Positions 16,036-26,000 of a DNA stretch of 64,000 nucleotides are shown piece by piece. The notes under the pieces are model-generated. The model did not search any database, was not told the DNA's origin, and worked only from the letters and a program-made list of their open reading frames with translations. The position numbers were made by a program, and so were the translations under genes. The number at the start of each line of letters is the position of its first letter. Position 1 is the stretch's first letter. The DNA is from Mycolicibacterium xanthum (GTDB taxonomy: Bacteria > Actinomycetota > Actinomycetes > Mycobacteriales > Mycobacteriaceae), in assembly GCF_019710635.1 (NCBI RefSeq), contig NZ_JAIFZS010000063.1, positions 1 through 64,000 of the forward strand, in the 5' to 3' direction.

Positions 16036-17667
16036 CTAGCGGCGACGCCGGCGTCGACCCGTCCCGAAGATGCTGCGGGTGATCTCACGGCCGATCACGG
16101 TGCCCGCCGAGCGCATCGCGCTCTTGAACGCCGGGCTGTCCATCACCTTGTCCAGCAGGCCCGGTTCGGCGGGTCCGGCGGGGGCCGGCATCGGCGGGAG
16201 ATCCATCGGCGGCGGCACCGGCACCGGTGGCAGCGTCTCGGTGGGCGCCGGCCCGCCGGGGGCCGGCGCACCGGGCTCCGCCAGCACCGGTGGCGGAGCC
16301 GCAAGTTTGGTCGCCAGCCTTTCGTAGGCCGATTCCCGGTCGACGGTCTGGCCGTATTCGGCCTGTAACGGACTGGCCGTGGCGGCCGACGCGATCGCGT
16401 CGGCACCGATCGTGTCCATCAGGGACCGCGGCGCCCGCATCATCGTCCACGCCACCGGTGTCGGCGCGCCCTTCTCGGAGAGCACCGTGACGATCGCCTC
16501 ACCGATGCCCAGCGATGTCAGCGCCGACTCCAGTTCGTAGACATCGGTTTTCGGGTAGGTACGGACGGTCTTGCGCAACGCTTTCTGATCGTCGGGGGTG
16601 AACGCGCGAAGGGCGTGCTGGATTCGGGCGCCGAGTTGACTGAGCACATCGGCGGGTACGTCGGTGGGCAGCTGGGTGCAGAAGAACACCCCGACGCCCT
16701 TGGACCTGATCAACTTGACCGTCTGCTCCACCTGCTCGAGGAACGCCTTGGAGGCGTCGGTGAACAACAGATGGGCCTCGTCGAAGAAGAACACCAACTT
16801 GGGTTTGTCGACGTCGCCGACCTCGGGCAGCGTCGTGAACAGGTCGGCGAGCACCCACATCAGGAACGTCGAGAACATCACCGGCCGCGCCGCCTGGCTG
16901 CCCAGCTCCAGGAGCGTGATGACGCCGCGTCCTGCGGCGTCGACGCGCATCAGGTCCTCCGGCTCGAGTTCGGGCTCACCGAAGAACGTGTCGGCCCCCT
17001 CGGCCTCCAGGTTGACCAGCGCGCGCAGGATCACCCCGGCGGTGGTGGTCGACACCGCCCCCAGCGCCTTGAGCTGGGGCTTGCCCTCGTCACTGGTCAG
17101 GTACTGGATCACCGAACGCAGGTCCTTGAGGTCCAGCAGCGGCAGACCCTGCTGGTCGGCCCAGTGGAAGATCAACCCCAGAGTCGATTCCTGGGTCTTG
17201 TTGAGCCCCAGCACCTTCGACAACAGGATCGGCCCGAAACTGCTGATCGTGGCGCGCACCGGGACGCCGGTCCCGGTGGTGCCCAGCGACAGGAACTCGA
17301 CCGGGAACGCGGTCGGGGTCCAGGCGTCGCCGGTGTCGGTGGCACGCTGGGTGATCCGCTCACCCGGCTCTCCGGGGCACGCCAATCCCGACAGGTCGCC
17401 CTTCACGTCGGCCATCAGCACCGGCACGCCGGCCGCCGAGAGCTGCTCGGCGAGCACCTGCAGCGACTTGGTCTTGCCGGTGCCGGTGGCGCCGGCGACC
17501 AGGCCGTGCCGGTTGACGGTCGCCAACGGGATGCGGACCCGGGCGCCTGGGTCGCACACCCCGTCGAGCATCACGGTGCCCAGCTCGAGCGCCACCCCCT
17601 CGGCGTCGTAACCTGCAGCGATCTGTTGGGCGGGGGTGGCCGACGACTCCGGCGCCTCAGAGGTCAT
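16036..17667 (-). CDS. HerA-like P-loop ATPase (DUF853 family, Rv2510c-like)
   Basis: This 543-residue ATPase belongs to the HerA/FtsK-like fold group. Walker A is AGATGTGKTKS with Lys65, and Walker B is KLVFFFDEAH (about residue 310). An arginine-finger-type region lies near PADVLSQLGARIQHALRAF. The C-terminus is a Pro-rich linker followed by a basic tail (FGTGRRRRRR). Family members are annotated as helicase HerA C-terminal domain proteins; the cellular role in mycobacteria is unknown. The ATG at 17667 is likely leaderless, with a -10-like TAGGGT ending 7 nt before it. It is convergent with cmrA and divergent from orn. Confidence 0.85.
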   Translation of the reverse strand: MTSEAPESSATPAQQIAAGYDAEGVALELGTVMLDGVCDPGARVRIPLATVNRHGLVAGATGTGKTKSLQVLAEQLSAAGVPVLMADVKGDLSGLACPGEPGERITQRATDTGDAWTPTAFPVEFLSLGTTGTGVPVRATISSFGPILLSKVLGLNKTQESTLGLIFHWADQQGLPLLDLKDLRSVIQYLTSDEGKPQLKALGAVSTTTAGVILRALVNLEAEGADTFFGEPELEPEDLMRVDAAGRGVITLLELGSQAARPVMFSTFLMWVLADLFTTLPEVGDVDKPKLVFFFDEAHLLFTDASKAFLEQVEQTVKLIRSKGVGVFFCTQLPTDVPADVLSQLGARIQHALRAFTPDDQKALRKTVRTYPKTDVYELESALTSLGIGEAIVTVLSEKGAPTPVAWTMMRAPRSLMDTIGADAIASAATASPLQAEYGQTVDRESAYERLATKLAAPPPVLAEPGAPAPGGPAPTETLPPVPVPPPMDLPPMPAPAGPAEPGLLDKVMDSPAFKSAMRSAGTVIGREITRSIFGTGRRRRRR

Positions 17668-17674
17668 GGGTCGA

Positions 17675-17680
17675 ACCCTA
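17675..17680 (-). promoter_or_regulatory. -10 element for the HerA-like gene
   Basis: Read on the minus strand, TAGGGT lies exactly 7 nt before the ATG of the HerA-like gene, and no ribosome-binding site intervenes. This matches the -10-to-start geometry of leaderless mycobacterial mRNAs. Confidence 0.45.
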
Positions 17681-17750
17681 CTGCGACGACGGCGTGGATC
17701 CGGCGGGTGTGGGCGGACCGCCGCCACGGTGGGGCTTACTGTTGAGCGCT

Positions 17751-18386
17751 GTGCGCGACGAACTGGTGTGGATCGACTGCGAGATGACCGGGTTGGACCT
17801 CAAGTCCGACCGGCTCATCGAGATCGCGGTCCTGGTGACCGACTCGGAACTCAACGTGCTCGGCGACGGGGTCGACGTGGTGATCCACGCCGACGACGAG
17901 GCGCTGGGGTCGATGATCGACGTGGTGGCCCAGATGCACGCCAAATCCGGCCTCACCGACGAGGTACGGACCTCGGTGATCGACGTGCCCACCGCCGAGG
18001 GGATGGTGCTGGACTATGTCCGCACCCACGTTAAACAGGCCAAGACCGCGCCGTTGGCCGGCAACTCGATCGCCACCGACCGCGGGTTCATCGCGCGCGA
18101 CATGCCCAAACTCGACGACTATCTGCACTACCGGATGATCGACGTCAGCTCGATCAAGGAACTGTGCCGGCGCTGGTATCCACGGATCTACTTCGGCCAG
18201 CCCGAGAAGGGGCTGGCTCATCGGGCGCTGGCCGACATCCACGAGTCGATCCGGGAGCTGCGGTACTACCGCCAGACCGCCTTCGTGGTTCCTCCCGGCC
18301 CGTCGACCAGCGAAATCGCGGCGGCCGCGAACGGCCTGGGACCGTCATCGGTTAACGATTCGGCTCCAGAGGGGTCCAGCGGCTAA
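17751..18386 (+). CDS. orn: Oligoribonuclease
   Basis: This 3'-to-5' exoribonuclease of the DEDDh family degrades 2- to 5-nt RNAs and linear cyclic-dinucleotide products. The 211 residues show the exonuclease motifs WIDCEMTGLDL (about 6-16), LAGNSIATDRGFIARDMP (about 100-117) and HRALADIHESI (about 157-167). I chose the GTG at 17751, matching the VRDELVWIDC start known in the family; the longer frame adds 19 unconserved residues. A TACTGT box 8 nt upstream suggests a leaderless message. It corresponds to Rv2511 and is followed by tRNA-His. Confidence 0.93.
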   Translation: MRDELVWIDCEMTGLDLKSDRLIEIAVLVTDSELNVLGDGVDVVIHADDEALGSMIDVVAQMHAKSGLTDEVRTSVIDVPTAEGMVLDYVRTHVKQAKTAPLAGNSIATDRGFIARDMPKLDDYLHYRMIDVSSIKELCRRWYPRIYFGQPEKGLAHRALADIHESIRELRYYRQTAFVVPPGPSTSEIAAAANGLGPSSVNDSAPEGSSG

Positions 18387-18413
18387 GATCGACGACGCCG
18401 CGTGAGCGGCAAT

Positions 18414-18487
18414 GGTGGCTGTAGTTCAGTTGGTAGAGCACCAGGTTGTGATCCTGGCTGTCGCGGGTTCGAGTCCCGTCAGCCACC
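18414..18487 (+). tRNA. tRNA-His (GTG anticodon)
   Basis: A complete cloverleaf is readable. The acceptor stem pairs GTGGCTG (18415-18421) with CAGCCAC (18480-18486), with the extra 5' G typical of tRNA-His facing discriminator C. The anticodon arm is CCAGG-TTGTGAT-CCTGG with anticodon GTG, and the T-arm is GCGGG-TTCGAGT-CCCGT. CCA is not encoded. Confidence 0.97.
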
Positions 18488-18496
18488 CCGGCACCG

Positions 18497-18530
18497 GGAA
18501 CGCCGTCTACACGACGTAGGCGGCGTTTCC
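18497..18530 (+). terminator. Hairpin after tRNA-His
   Basis: GGAACGCCGTCTAC and GTAGGCGGCGTTTCC form an imperfect stem around a short ACGAC loop, 10 bp downstream of the tRNA. There is only a weak T-tract, so this is a possible intrinsic terminator or processing signal. Confidence 0.5.
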
Positions 18531-18615
18531 GCTATCCGGAGACGTGTCGGACGCCGGCCGCGCACAAGGCCACCGGAGTCGGGGATCACCCACGCCGACC
18601 CACCGTTATCCGCCG

Positions 18616-19836
18616 TCAGATGTTGGCGTTGCCGGCCTGCCACTGGTCCCACGGGATGTTCCAGTCACCGAGACCGTCGGTGCCCGGCAGCGTGGAGCCC
18701 ACCGTGTTGATCACCTCGACGATGTCGCCGCGCTTGGAGTTGTCGTAGAACCACTGGCCGTTGCTCGTGCTCACGTTGATGCAGCCGTGGCTGACGTTGC
18801 TGTAGCCCTGGCTGCCCACCGACCAGGGTGCGGCGTGGACGTAGATCCCGCTGTAGGAGATCTGGGTGGCCCAGTCGACCTCGGTGCGATAGCCGTTGGG
18901 CGAATTGGACGGGACGCCGTAGGTCGAGGAATCCATGATCATGTGCGAGCGGCGGTCGCCGACGATGTAGACGCCGGTGTTGGTCGGCGTGCTGTTCTTG
19001 CCCATCGACACCGGCATGGTCTTGATGACCTCGCCGTTGCGCGTCACCGTCAGCGTCTTGGTGTCGTCGTCGATGGTGGTGATCACCTCGTCACCGATGC
19101 TGAAGTTCGTCGAGACGTTGTCCTGACCGAACAGGCCGTCGCCGAGATCCACGCCGTAGGTGTTCACATCGACCTGGACCGTGGTGCCCGGCTTCCAGTA
19201 CTGGGCTGGGCGCCAACGCACTTCGCGGTTACTCAGCCAGTAGAACGCGCCTTCGACGGGCGGGTCGGTCTTGATCGTGATGGCGCGCTGCGCGGCCAGC
19301 CGGTTCGGGATGTTCTCGTCGAACTGGATGGCCACGGGCTGTCCGACACCGACGACCTCCCCCTCGGTGGGCACCACGTAAGCCATCGTCAGGTTTTCCG
19401 GCGAGTGCGTCTCGAACGTCATCTGACGGCTGGCGACCCCGCCGAGGCCGAGGGACTGCGCGGTCAGCGTGTAGCGCTTGTTGTAGCCGAGTGGCTCGGT
19501 GGTCTCCCACCTCAGCCCGTCCTTGCTGAGTTGGCCGGACACCTGCTCGCCGTCCTCGTTGACCATCGTCACCGCACCGAGCACACCGAACTCGGCGGCG
19601 ACCGTCACGGGCGAGTCGACGCTCACGCCCACCGCGCCGTCCTTCACCGACGACGTGAGCTTGGGCACCAGCAGATCCCCGAACGGGGTGCCCTTGTCGG
19701 CGATGACCTGTGGCGCAGGAGCCTCTGCGGACCCCCCGCATGCGGTCAGGGAGAGCGCGATCGCAGGAACCAACGCAACGGCCACCATCCAGGCTCGGCT
19801 CCGCCGGAAACGGGCCACCGTGCTGACCTGCCACAT
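18616..19836 (-). CDS. ldtB: L,D-transpeptidase LdtB (LdtMt2-like)
   Basis: This enzyme forms 3-to-3 cross-links in peptidoglycan and is a target of carbapenems. The 406 residues start with a basic stretch and a signal peptide ending in a lipobox (LSLTACGGS), so it is probably a lipoprotein on the outer face of the membrane. Two Ig-like domains follow (about 50-245), then the YkuD catalytic domain. Its signature is HAAPWSVGSQGYSNVSHGCIN, with the nucleophile at Cys352, close to Cys354 of the M. tuberculosis enzyme. The ATG at 19836 has GGTGGAG 7 nt upstream. It corresponds to Rv2518c and keeps its place just before tRNA-Lys. Confidence 0.95.
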   Translation of the reverse strand: MWQVSTVARFRRSRAWMVAVALVPAIALSLTACGGSAEAPAPQVIADKGTPFGDLLVPKLTSSVKDGAVGVSVDSPVTVAAEFGVLGAVTMVNEDGEQVSGQLSKDGLRWETTEPLGYNKRYTLTAQSLGLGGVASRQMTFETHSPENLTMAYVVPTEGEVVGVGQPVAIQFDENIPNRLAAQRAITIKTDPPVEGAFYWLSNREVRWRPAQYWKPGTTVQVDVNTYGVDLGDGLFGQDNVSTNFSIGDEVITTIDDDTKTLTVTRNGEVIKTMPVSMGKNSTPTNTGVYIVGDRRSHMIMDSSTYGVPSNSPNGYRTEVDWATQISYSGIYVHAAPWSVGSQGYSNVSHGCINVSTSNGQWFYDNSKRGDIVEVINTVGSTLPGTDGLGDWNIPWDQWQAGNANI

Positions 19837-20001
19837 AACTACGCTCCACCTCGTATGAAGGACTGCTTCACCAAAACCATCGTCGGCGACGATTCTACGG
19901 TTACTTCGGAACCGGAGCGTGACCGCGACGTCTAGGCCCCGATAACCGCACGGACGACCGGATTTCATCCTGTGCCGTGGGCCTGTTATTGTCTCACACG
20001 C

Positions 20002-20074
<73 letters not shown>

Positions 20075-20087
20075 CTACGTTTAGCGT

Positions 20088-20858
20088 ATGACTTCGGCTG
20101 AGCGCAGATGCCAGGTCGGCTGCGCTACCGTGAGCACCGTGACTACGGAGCAGGCACCACGGCTCTACATCTTCCCCCACACCGGCGGCTCAGCGGACTT
20201 CTATGTGCCCTTTGCCAGGACGTTCGGCGGGGCAATCAAGTGCGTCGCCGTCCAGTATCCCGGCAAGCGCGCCGGTAAGGACTTGTCCCAATACACGAGT
20301 ATTCCGGATCTGGCTGACCGCCTTTGCGCAATGCTCAAGCCCGCCGACGCGCCCGCCGGCCGGGTGGCGTTCTTCGGGCACAGCATGGGGGCGTTACTGG
20401 CCTTCGAGCTCGCACTCCGCTTCGAGCAGGCCGGCAATCCCATCGCCGCGCTGTTCGTGTCGGCCAGTGCAGCTCCTGGATTGTGGCGCCAACGCGTCGA
20501 CATGACGGGGTCCGACCTCCAACTGCTGAGCATGGTCAGCGACGTCACCGGGGCGAATCCGGAGTTCCTCAACGACGACCAGTTCGCCGCAACCCTCCTG
20601 CCGACACTGCGCGGCCTGAAGGCGATCACGTCCTACGAGTGCCCACCCGATGCGACGGTCTCGTGTCCGATCCACGCGCTGATGGCCAGCAACGACGAGT
20701 TGGCCACCGAGGAGCTGATGGCACCATGGGAGCAGCGCACCACTGCGCAGTTCGACCTCACCGTGTTCCCCGGGGACCACTTCTACATCAACACCAACCT
20801 GACCCAGCTGTCACAGATGGTTCAGGAGCGAATTCTCGCCAGATGTGACGGCGGCTAG
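20088..20858 (+). CDS. TesA-like type II thioesterase
   Basis: This 256-residue alpha/beta-hydrolase thioesterase resembles TesA, which in M. tuberculosis works with PpsE to release the phthiocerol backbone. Similar passages include YIFPHTGGSADFYVPFAR, VAVQYPGKRAG, SCPIHALMASND and FPGDHFYINTNL. The catalytic Ser99 is in FFGHSMGALLAFE and the His in GDHFY. The ATG at 20088 lies 13 nt after the tRNA, with TACGTT 6 nt upstream, so a leaderless start is plausible; a GTG about 12 to 16 codons in (VSTVTTEQAP) is the alternative. A terminator-like hairpin follows, so it may be a transcription unit separate from the PKS genes. Its role in the adjoining pathway is inferred from homology and position. 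Confidence 0.9.
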   Translation: MTSAERRCQVGCATVSTVTTEQAPRLYIFPHTGGSADFYVPFARTFGGAIKCVAVQYPGKRAGKDLSQYTSIPDLADRLCAMLKPADAPAGRVAFFGHSMGALLAFELALRFEQAGNPIAALFVSASAAPGLWRQRVDMTGSDLQLLSMVSDVTGANPEFLNDDQFAATLLPTLRGLKAITSYECPPDATVSCPIHALMASNDELATEELMAPWEQRTTAQFDLTVFPGDHFYINTNLTQLSQMVQERILARCDGG

Positions 20859-20862
20859 CCAG

Positions 20863-20904
20863 CCCCAAGCCCGTGTTTCTGTGACCTGAAGGCGCCTCTT
20901 GGGG
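20863..20904 (+). terminator. Possible terminator after the thioesterase gene
   Basis: CCCCAAG (20863-20869) and CTTGGGG (20898-20904) are perfect 7-bp inverted arms, beginning 4 bp after the thioesterase stop codon and followed by GTTTGCTC. The 28-nt loop is long and the T-tract weak, so termination here is tentative. Confidence 0.4.
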
Positions 20905-21276
20905 GTTTGCTCATTAGTTTCACAGGTGCGCATGCCAGTAAATTCTTCGAATTTCAGCCACGGTTCCAGATTTCGAGACCGGCCCCAGGTCACATGGCGG
21001 TCTGTAACCATAGACCGGTCTGGGGTCAGGGTATCAGCAACCTGGCCGCCGATACCCCAGCCCGTAGCGGGCGCAGTAGCCTTCGCTGATTCAGTGCTAT
21101 CCTGACGCAGCTGATAAATTCGCTACGGCCCCACGCGCCGGGTCGGGGAGTTCTGCCTCAGACCTTCCGGTCAGCGCGGTCGCCGCCAATCACGGCCATG
21201 CCTCGTACTCGGGCCCGTGACTCGGCTGCTGAGCGCCGCATTGAGCAAACGGAAAGACGCAAAGAGGTCACCAACC
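20905..21276. promoter_or_regulatory. Gene-free control region upstream of the FAAL-PKS operon
   Basis: I see no convincing gene here. The stretch is less GC-rich than its surroundings around 20905-20980 and 21090-21125. It contains the perfect palindrome AGACCGGTCT (21012-21021) and the inverted repeat GGGTATC-N15-GATACCC (21029-21057). TATCCT at about 21100 and TAAATT at about 21115 are possible -10 boxes. The palindromes are candidate operators for the lipid operon; no regulator gene is encoded nearby. Confidence 0.5.
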
Positions 21277-23034
21277 ATGCCGACTACCGACATGACGCTT
21301 CCTGCCCTGCTGAGCCTTCGGGCGACCACGCAGGGTGACGTTACGGCCTTCACGTTCGTGGATGGCGCAGTGCTCGGCACGGGTCATCCCGAAAGCTTGA
21401 CGTGGAACCAACTGCACCGGCGGGTGCTGGCACTGGCCGAGGAGCTGCGCCGAACCGCCGCCCCCGGTGATCGGGTGGCGATCCTGGCCCCGCAGGGACT
21501 CGACTATGTCGTGGCCTTCTACGGCGCGCTGCAGGCCGGCCTGATCGCGGTGCCGCTGTCGGTACCGATGTTCGGCGTTCACGACCAGCGCGTGGAGTCC
21601 ACGCTGGCCGACAGCGAGCCGACCGTGCTGCTCACCACCTCGGCGGCCGTGGCCGACGTCAACAAGTACGCCGACCCGCACGGCGGCGGGCCGGTGCCGA
21701 CCGTCATCGAGGTCGACATCATCGATGCAGACGTCACCCGCGAACTCGACGCCACCGACCGCTCGCGCCGGGGACCGGCCTATCTGCAATACACCTCCGG
21801 CTCGACGCGCACCCCGGCCGGCGTCATCATCTCGCATCACAACGTGACGAGCAATGTCGAGCAGGCGGTCGCAGACTATTTCGAGGACTTCGACACGCTG
21901 CCCGCCGACACCACCGTGGTGTCCTGGCTGCCGTTCTTCCACGACCTGGGTCTGATCATGGGTGTCTGCGCACCGGTGGTGACCGGCTGCAGCGCGGTGC
22001 TGATGAGCCCGCTGGCATTCCTGAGCAAACCCGCCAGCTGGATGCAGCTGCTGGCCACGAGCACCCGCTGCTTCTCCGGCGCCCCCAACTTCGCCTTCGA
22101 GCTCGCGGCACGCCGGACCTCCGACGCCGACATGGCCGGACTCGACCTGAGCCACGTGCAGGTGATCCTGAGCGGGGCCGAACGCGTGCACCAGGCGACG
22201 GTGCAGCGGTTCGCCGACCGGTTCGCCCCGTTCGGACTCAAGGAGCGGGTGATCCGGCCGTCCTACGGCCTGGCCGAGGCGACGCTGTATGTGGCCACCC
22301 CGAGGGCCAGCAACACCGTCCGCACCGCTCGCTTCGACCTTCAGGAACTGGCCACCGGAGTGGCCCGCCGCCGCGAGCCCGCGCAGGCGGGCACCACCGA
22401 ACTGGTGAGCTCGGGCAGCACCGAACTGGTGAGCTATGGCCCGCCCGGGGCATATCCGGTCCGCATCGTCGACCCGGAGTCCGGTATCGAGCAGCCGGGC
22501 GACACCATCGGCGAGATCTGGGTGCGCGGCGACAACGTCGCGCTGGGCTACTGGCACAAGCCCGAGCAGACCTCCCGCGTGTTCCGGGCCCGGATCAACC
22601 AGCCCACCGACGGCACCCCGGCCGGGCCGTGGCTGCGCACGGGCGATCTCGGTGTCATCTCCGAGGGCGAGCTGTTCATCATGGGCCGGCTCAAGGACCT
22701 GCTGATCGTCGACGGCAGCAACCACTACCCCGACGACATCGAGGCCACCATCCGGGAGATCACCGGCGGCCGCGTCGCCGCCATCGCCGTCGACAACGCG
22801 ACCTCCGAGAACCTGGTGGCGATCGTCGAGGTCAAGCCCGGTGCCGCCGAGCCCGCCTCGATGAAGCGCGAAGTCGCCACGGCGGTATGGAAATCGCACA
22901 ACCTGCGCGTCGACGATCTGGTGCTGGTGTCGCCCGGCGCGATCCCGATCACCACCAGCGGCAAGATCCGCCGGTCGTCGTGCGCCCAGCTGTACCGTGA
23001 GGGTGAGTTCGAGCGACTGGATCTCGCCGGATGA
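21277..23034 (+). CDS. Fatty acyl-AMP ligase (FadD26-like)
   Basis: This FAAL activates a long-chain fatty acid as acyl-adenylate and loads it on the N-terminal ACP of the adjoining PKS. The 585 residues align by eye along their whole length with FadD26 of the PDIM locus (583 residues). Shared passages include GDRVAILAPQGLDYVVAF, YLQYTSGSTRTPAGVI, VVSWLPFFHDLGLIMG, IRPSYGLAEATLYVA and GRLKDLLIVDGSNHYPDDIE. The ATG at 21277 follows AAAGAGG. The stop overlaps the PKS start (ATGA). A 16-bp direct repeat (22396-22411 and 22420-22435) duplicates the peptide TELVS. Confidence 0.93.
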   Translation: MPTTDMTLPALLSLRATTQGDVTAFTFVDGAVLGTGHPESLTWNQLHRRVLALAEELRRTAAPGDRVAILAPQGLDYVVAFYGALQAGLIAVPLSVPMFGVHDQRVESTLADSEPTVLLTTSAAVADVNKYADPHGGGPVPTVIEVDIIDADVTRELDATDRSRRGPAYLQYTSGSTRTPAGVIISHHNVTSNVEQAVADYFEDFDTLPADTTVVSWLPFFHDLGLIMGVCAPVVTGCSAVLMSPLAFLSKPASWMQLLATSTRCFSGAPNFAFELAARRTSDADMAGLDLSHVQVILSGAERVHQATVQRFADRFAPFGLKERVIRPSYGLAEATLYVATPRASNTVRTARFDLQELATGVARRREPAQAGTTELVSSGSTELVSYGPPGAYPVRIVDPESGIEQPGDTIGEIWVRGDNVALGYWHKPEQTSRVFRARINQPTDGTPAGPWLRTGDLGVISEGELFIMGRLKDLLIVDGSNHYPDDIEATIREITGGRVAAIAVDNATSENLVAIVEVKPGAAEPASMKREVATAVWKSHNLRVDDLVLVSPGAIPITTSGKIRRSSCAQLYREGEFERLDLAG

Positions 23035-26000
23035 CGTCATCGGGTGACGAGGCAGCCGACCTCCGCCACTGGCTGGTCGACTACCTGGTCACCAACATCG
23101 GCTGCGACCCCGATGTGATCGAACTCGACACGCCGCTGAACGAACTCGGCGTGGGATCGCGCGATGCGGTGGTCCTGTGCGGCGAGCTGTCCGAGGTGCT
23201 GGGGCGCCAGGTGTCGCCGGTCGACCTCTGGCAGAACCCGACCATCGAGGGCTTGGCCCATGCGTTGGCCCATCCCGATACGGAGGCACCCCACGCGACC
23301 CGGAACGGCGTCCCCGCCCCACTGTCCGAACCGATCGCGATCATCGGCCTCGGATGCCGACTGCCGGGCGACGTCGAGGGGCCGGACGCGTTGTGGGATC
23401 TGCTCACCGCACGCCGCTCGGCGGTGTCGACGGTTCCCGACGATCGGTGGCAGGCGTTCGACGACGGCTCCCCGCAGACCGCCGAGACCCTCGCCGAGAC
23501 CACGCGGTGGGGTTCGTTCCTGAGCGACATCGCCGGCTTCGACGCGGACTTCTTTGGGATCACCCCGCGTGAGGCCGACTACATCGATCCTCAGCAACGC
23601 CTGCTGCTCGAGGTGACCGTCGAGGCCCTCGAACAGGCCGGCATCCCGGCCGAGTCGTTGCAGCGCTCGCAGACCGGTGTGTTCGTCGGCGCATGCGTCA
23701 GCGAGTACGGATACCTGGCCTCGCGCGACCTCAGCCAGATCGACGCGTGGACGGGCACCGGCGGCGCGTTGAGCATCATCGCCAATCGGCTGTCGTACTT
23801 CCTGGACCTGCACGGGCCGTCGTTGACCGTCGACACCGCCTGCTCCTCCTCGTTGGTGGCGGTCCACCTGGCCTGCCAGAGCCTGCGCACAGGCCAGTCG
23901 GAGCTGGCCATCGCCGGCGGGGTCAACCTGCTGCTCTCCCCCGTTGTGACCCGCAGCTTCGACCGGGCCGGGGCCATGTCGCCCACCGGTGCATGCCACG
24001 CGTTCGACGCCGCAGCCGACGGATTCGTCCGTGGTGAGGGCTGCGGTGTCGCCGTGCTCAAGCGGCTCTCCGACGCGCTGCGCGACGGCGACCGGGTGCT
24101 CGCGGTCGTACGTGGCTCGGCGGTCAACCAGGACGGCCGGTCCAACGGCCTGATGGCACCCAACCCGGCCGCTCAGGCCGCCGCGCTCCGGGCGGCCTGC
24201 GCCGATGCCGGCGTGGAGCCCGCCGAGGTGGACTTCGTCGAGACGCACGGCACCGGGACGCTCCTCGGCGACCCCATCGAAGCCCGCGCCCTCGGAGCCG
24301 TCTACGGACGCGGCCGGCAACCCGACGCGCCGCTGCTGGTGGGTGCCGTGAAGACGAACCTCGGCCACCTCGAAGCCGCCGCGGGCATCGTCGGGCTCAT
24401 CAAGGCGACCCTGGCCGTGCAGCGCGGCGAGATCCCGCCCAACCAGCACTTCGACACCCCTAATCCGCACATCCCGTTCGACGAGCTCGGTCTGAAGGTC
24501 GTCGACCATGCGGTCCAGTGGCCGGCGGCCCGGCATCCCCGCAGGGCCGGTGTGTCGTCGTTCGGTTTCGGTGGCACGAACGCCCATGTGGTGCTGGAGC
24601 AGGCCCCACCGGCGCCGCTGCCCCTGCCCGTGCTGGTGCCGGCGGTGACCACGCTGGTGGTCAGCGGGAAGAGTCCCGATCGCCTGGCGGCGACGGCGTC
24701 GACGCTGGCCGACTGGATGACCGGCGCCGGGTCAGCGGTGCCGCTGGCCGACGTGGCGCACACCCTGAACCACCACCGGACTCATCAACCGTCGTTCGCC
24801 ACGGTGTGCGCGGCCGACCGGGCCGAGGCCGTGGCCGGGTTGCGGGCGCTGGCGGCCGGGCAGTACGCGCCCGGCGTGGTCGGGCCGCACCAGGGATCGT
24901 GCGGCACGGGAACCGTTTTCGTCTACTCGGGGCAGGGTTCCCAGTGGGCGGGGATGGGCCGGCAGTTGCTCGCCGACGAGCCGGCGTTCGCGGCCGCCGT
25001 CACCAAGCTCGAACCGGATTTCGTGGCCGAGGTCGGGTTCTCGCTGCACGACGTGCTCGCCAGTGGGCGGGAACTCAGCGGCATCGAGCAGATCCAGCCG
25101 GTGTTGGTCGGTGTCCAGTTGGCGCTGACCGCATTGTGGCGCTCCTACCGCGTCGAACCCGATGCGGTGATCGGGCATTCGATGGGCGAGGTGACGGCGG
25201 CGGTGGTGGCCGGGGCGCTGACTCCGGCCGAAGGCTTTCGGGTGATCGCCCGGCGGTCGCAGTTGATGTCCCGGCGCGCCGACAAGGGCGCGATCGCACT
25301 GCTGGAACTCGACGCACCCGCCACCGAGGCGTTGATCGCCGATGTCCCGGACGTGACGGTGGCGGTCTACGCCTCACCGCGCCAGACCGTTGTCGCCGGG
25401 CCGGCCGAGGCGATCGACGCGGTCATCGACCGCGCGGGCCGGCAGAACACGTTCGCCCGCAAGGTGAATGTGGATGTGGCGTCCCACCACGCGATGATGG
25501 ATCCGATCCTGCCGGAGTTGAAGGACGCGTTGGCCGACCTGGTGCCCGGCTTTCCGGTCATCCCGGTCATCAGCACAGTCGAGAATGCCGGTGAATCACC
25601 ACAGTTCGATGCCGACCACTGGGTGGCCAACCTGCGTAACCCGGTCCGGTTCAGCCAGGCCGTCGCCATCGCCGGTACCACCAACCGCACCTTCATCGAG
25701 ATCAGCCCGCACCCGTTGCTCACCAGGGCGATCTCCGACACCCTGGAGGACCCGGAAACCGGCAACAAACATCACCACAGCCTCGGCACCCTGCAGCGTG
25801 ACACTCACGACACCGTCGCATTCCACACGTCGCTGAACGCAACGCATACCGTCCGTCCCCCACTCGGCGAGCACCCGCCGGAGCCGCACCCGGCGCTCCC
25901 GGCCACGCCATGGCGCCATACCAGACATTGGATCGACTTCGCTCCCCCGTTGTCCACCAACGGTTTCGGTGCGCGGAAAGGTCGACGGCCATTGGCCGCC

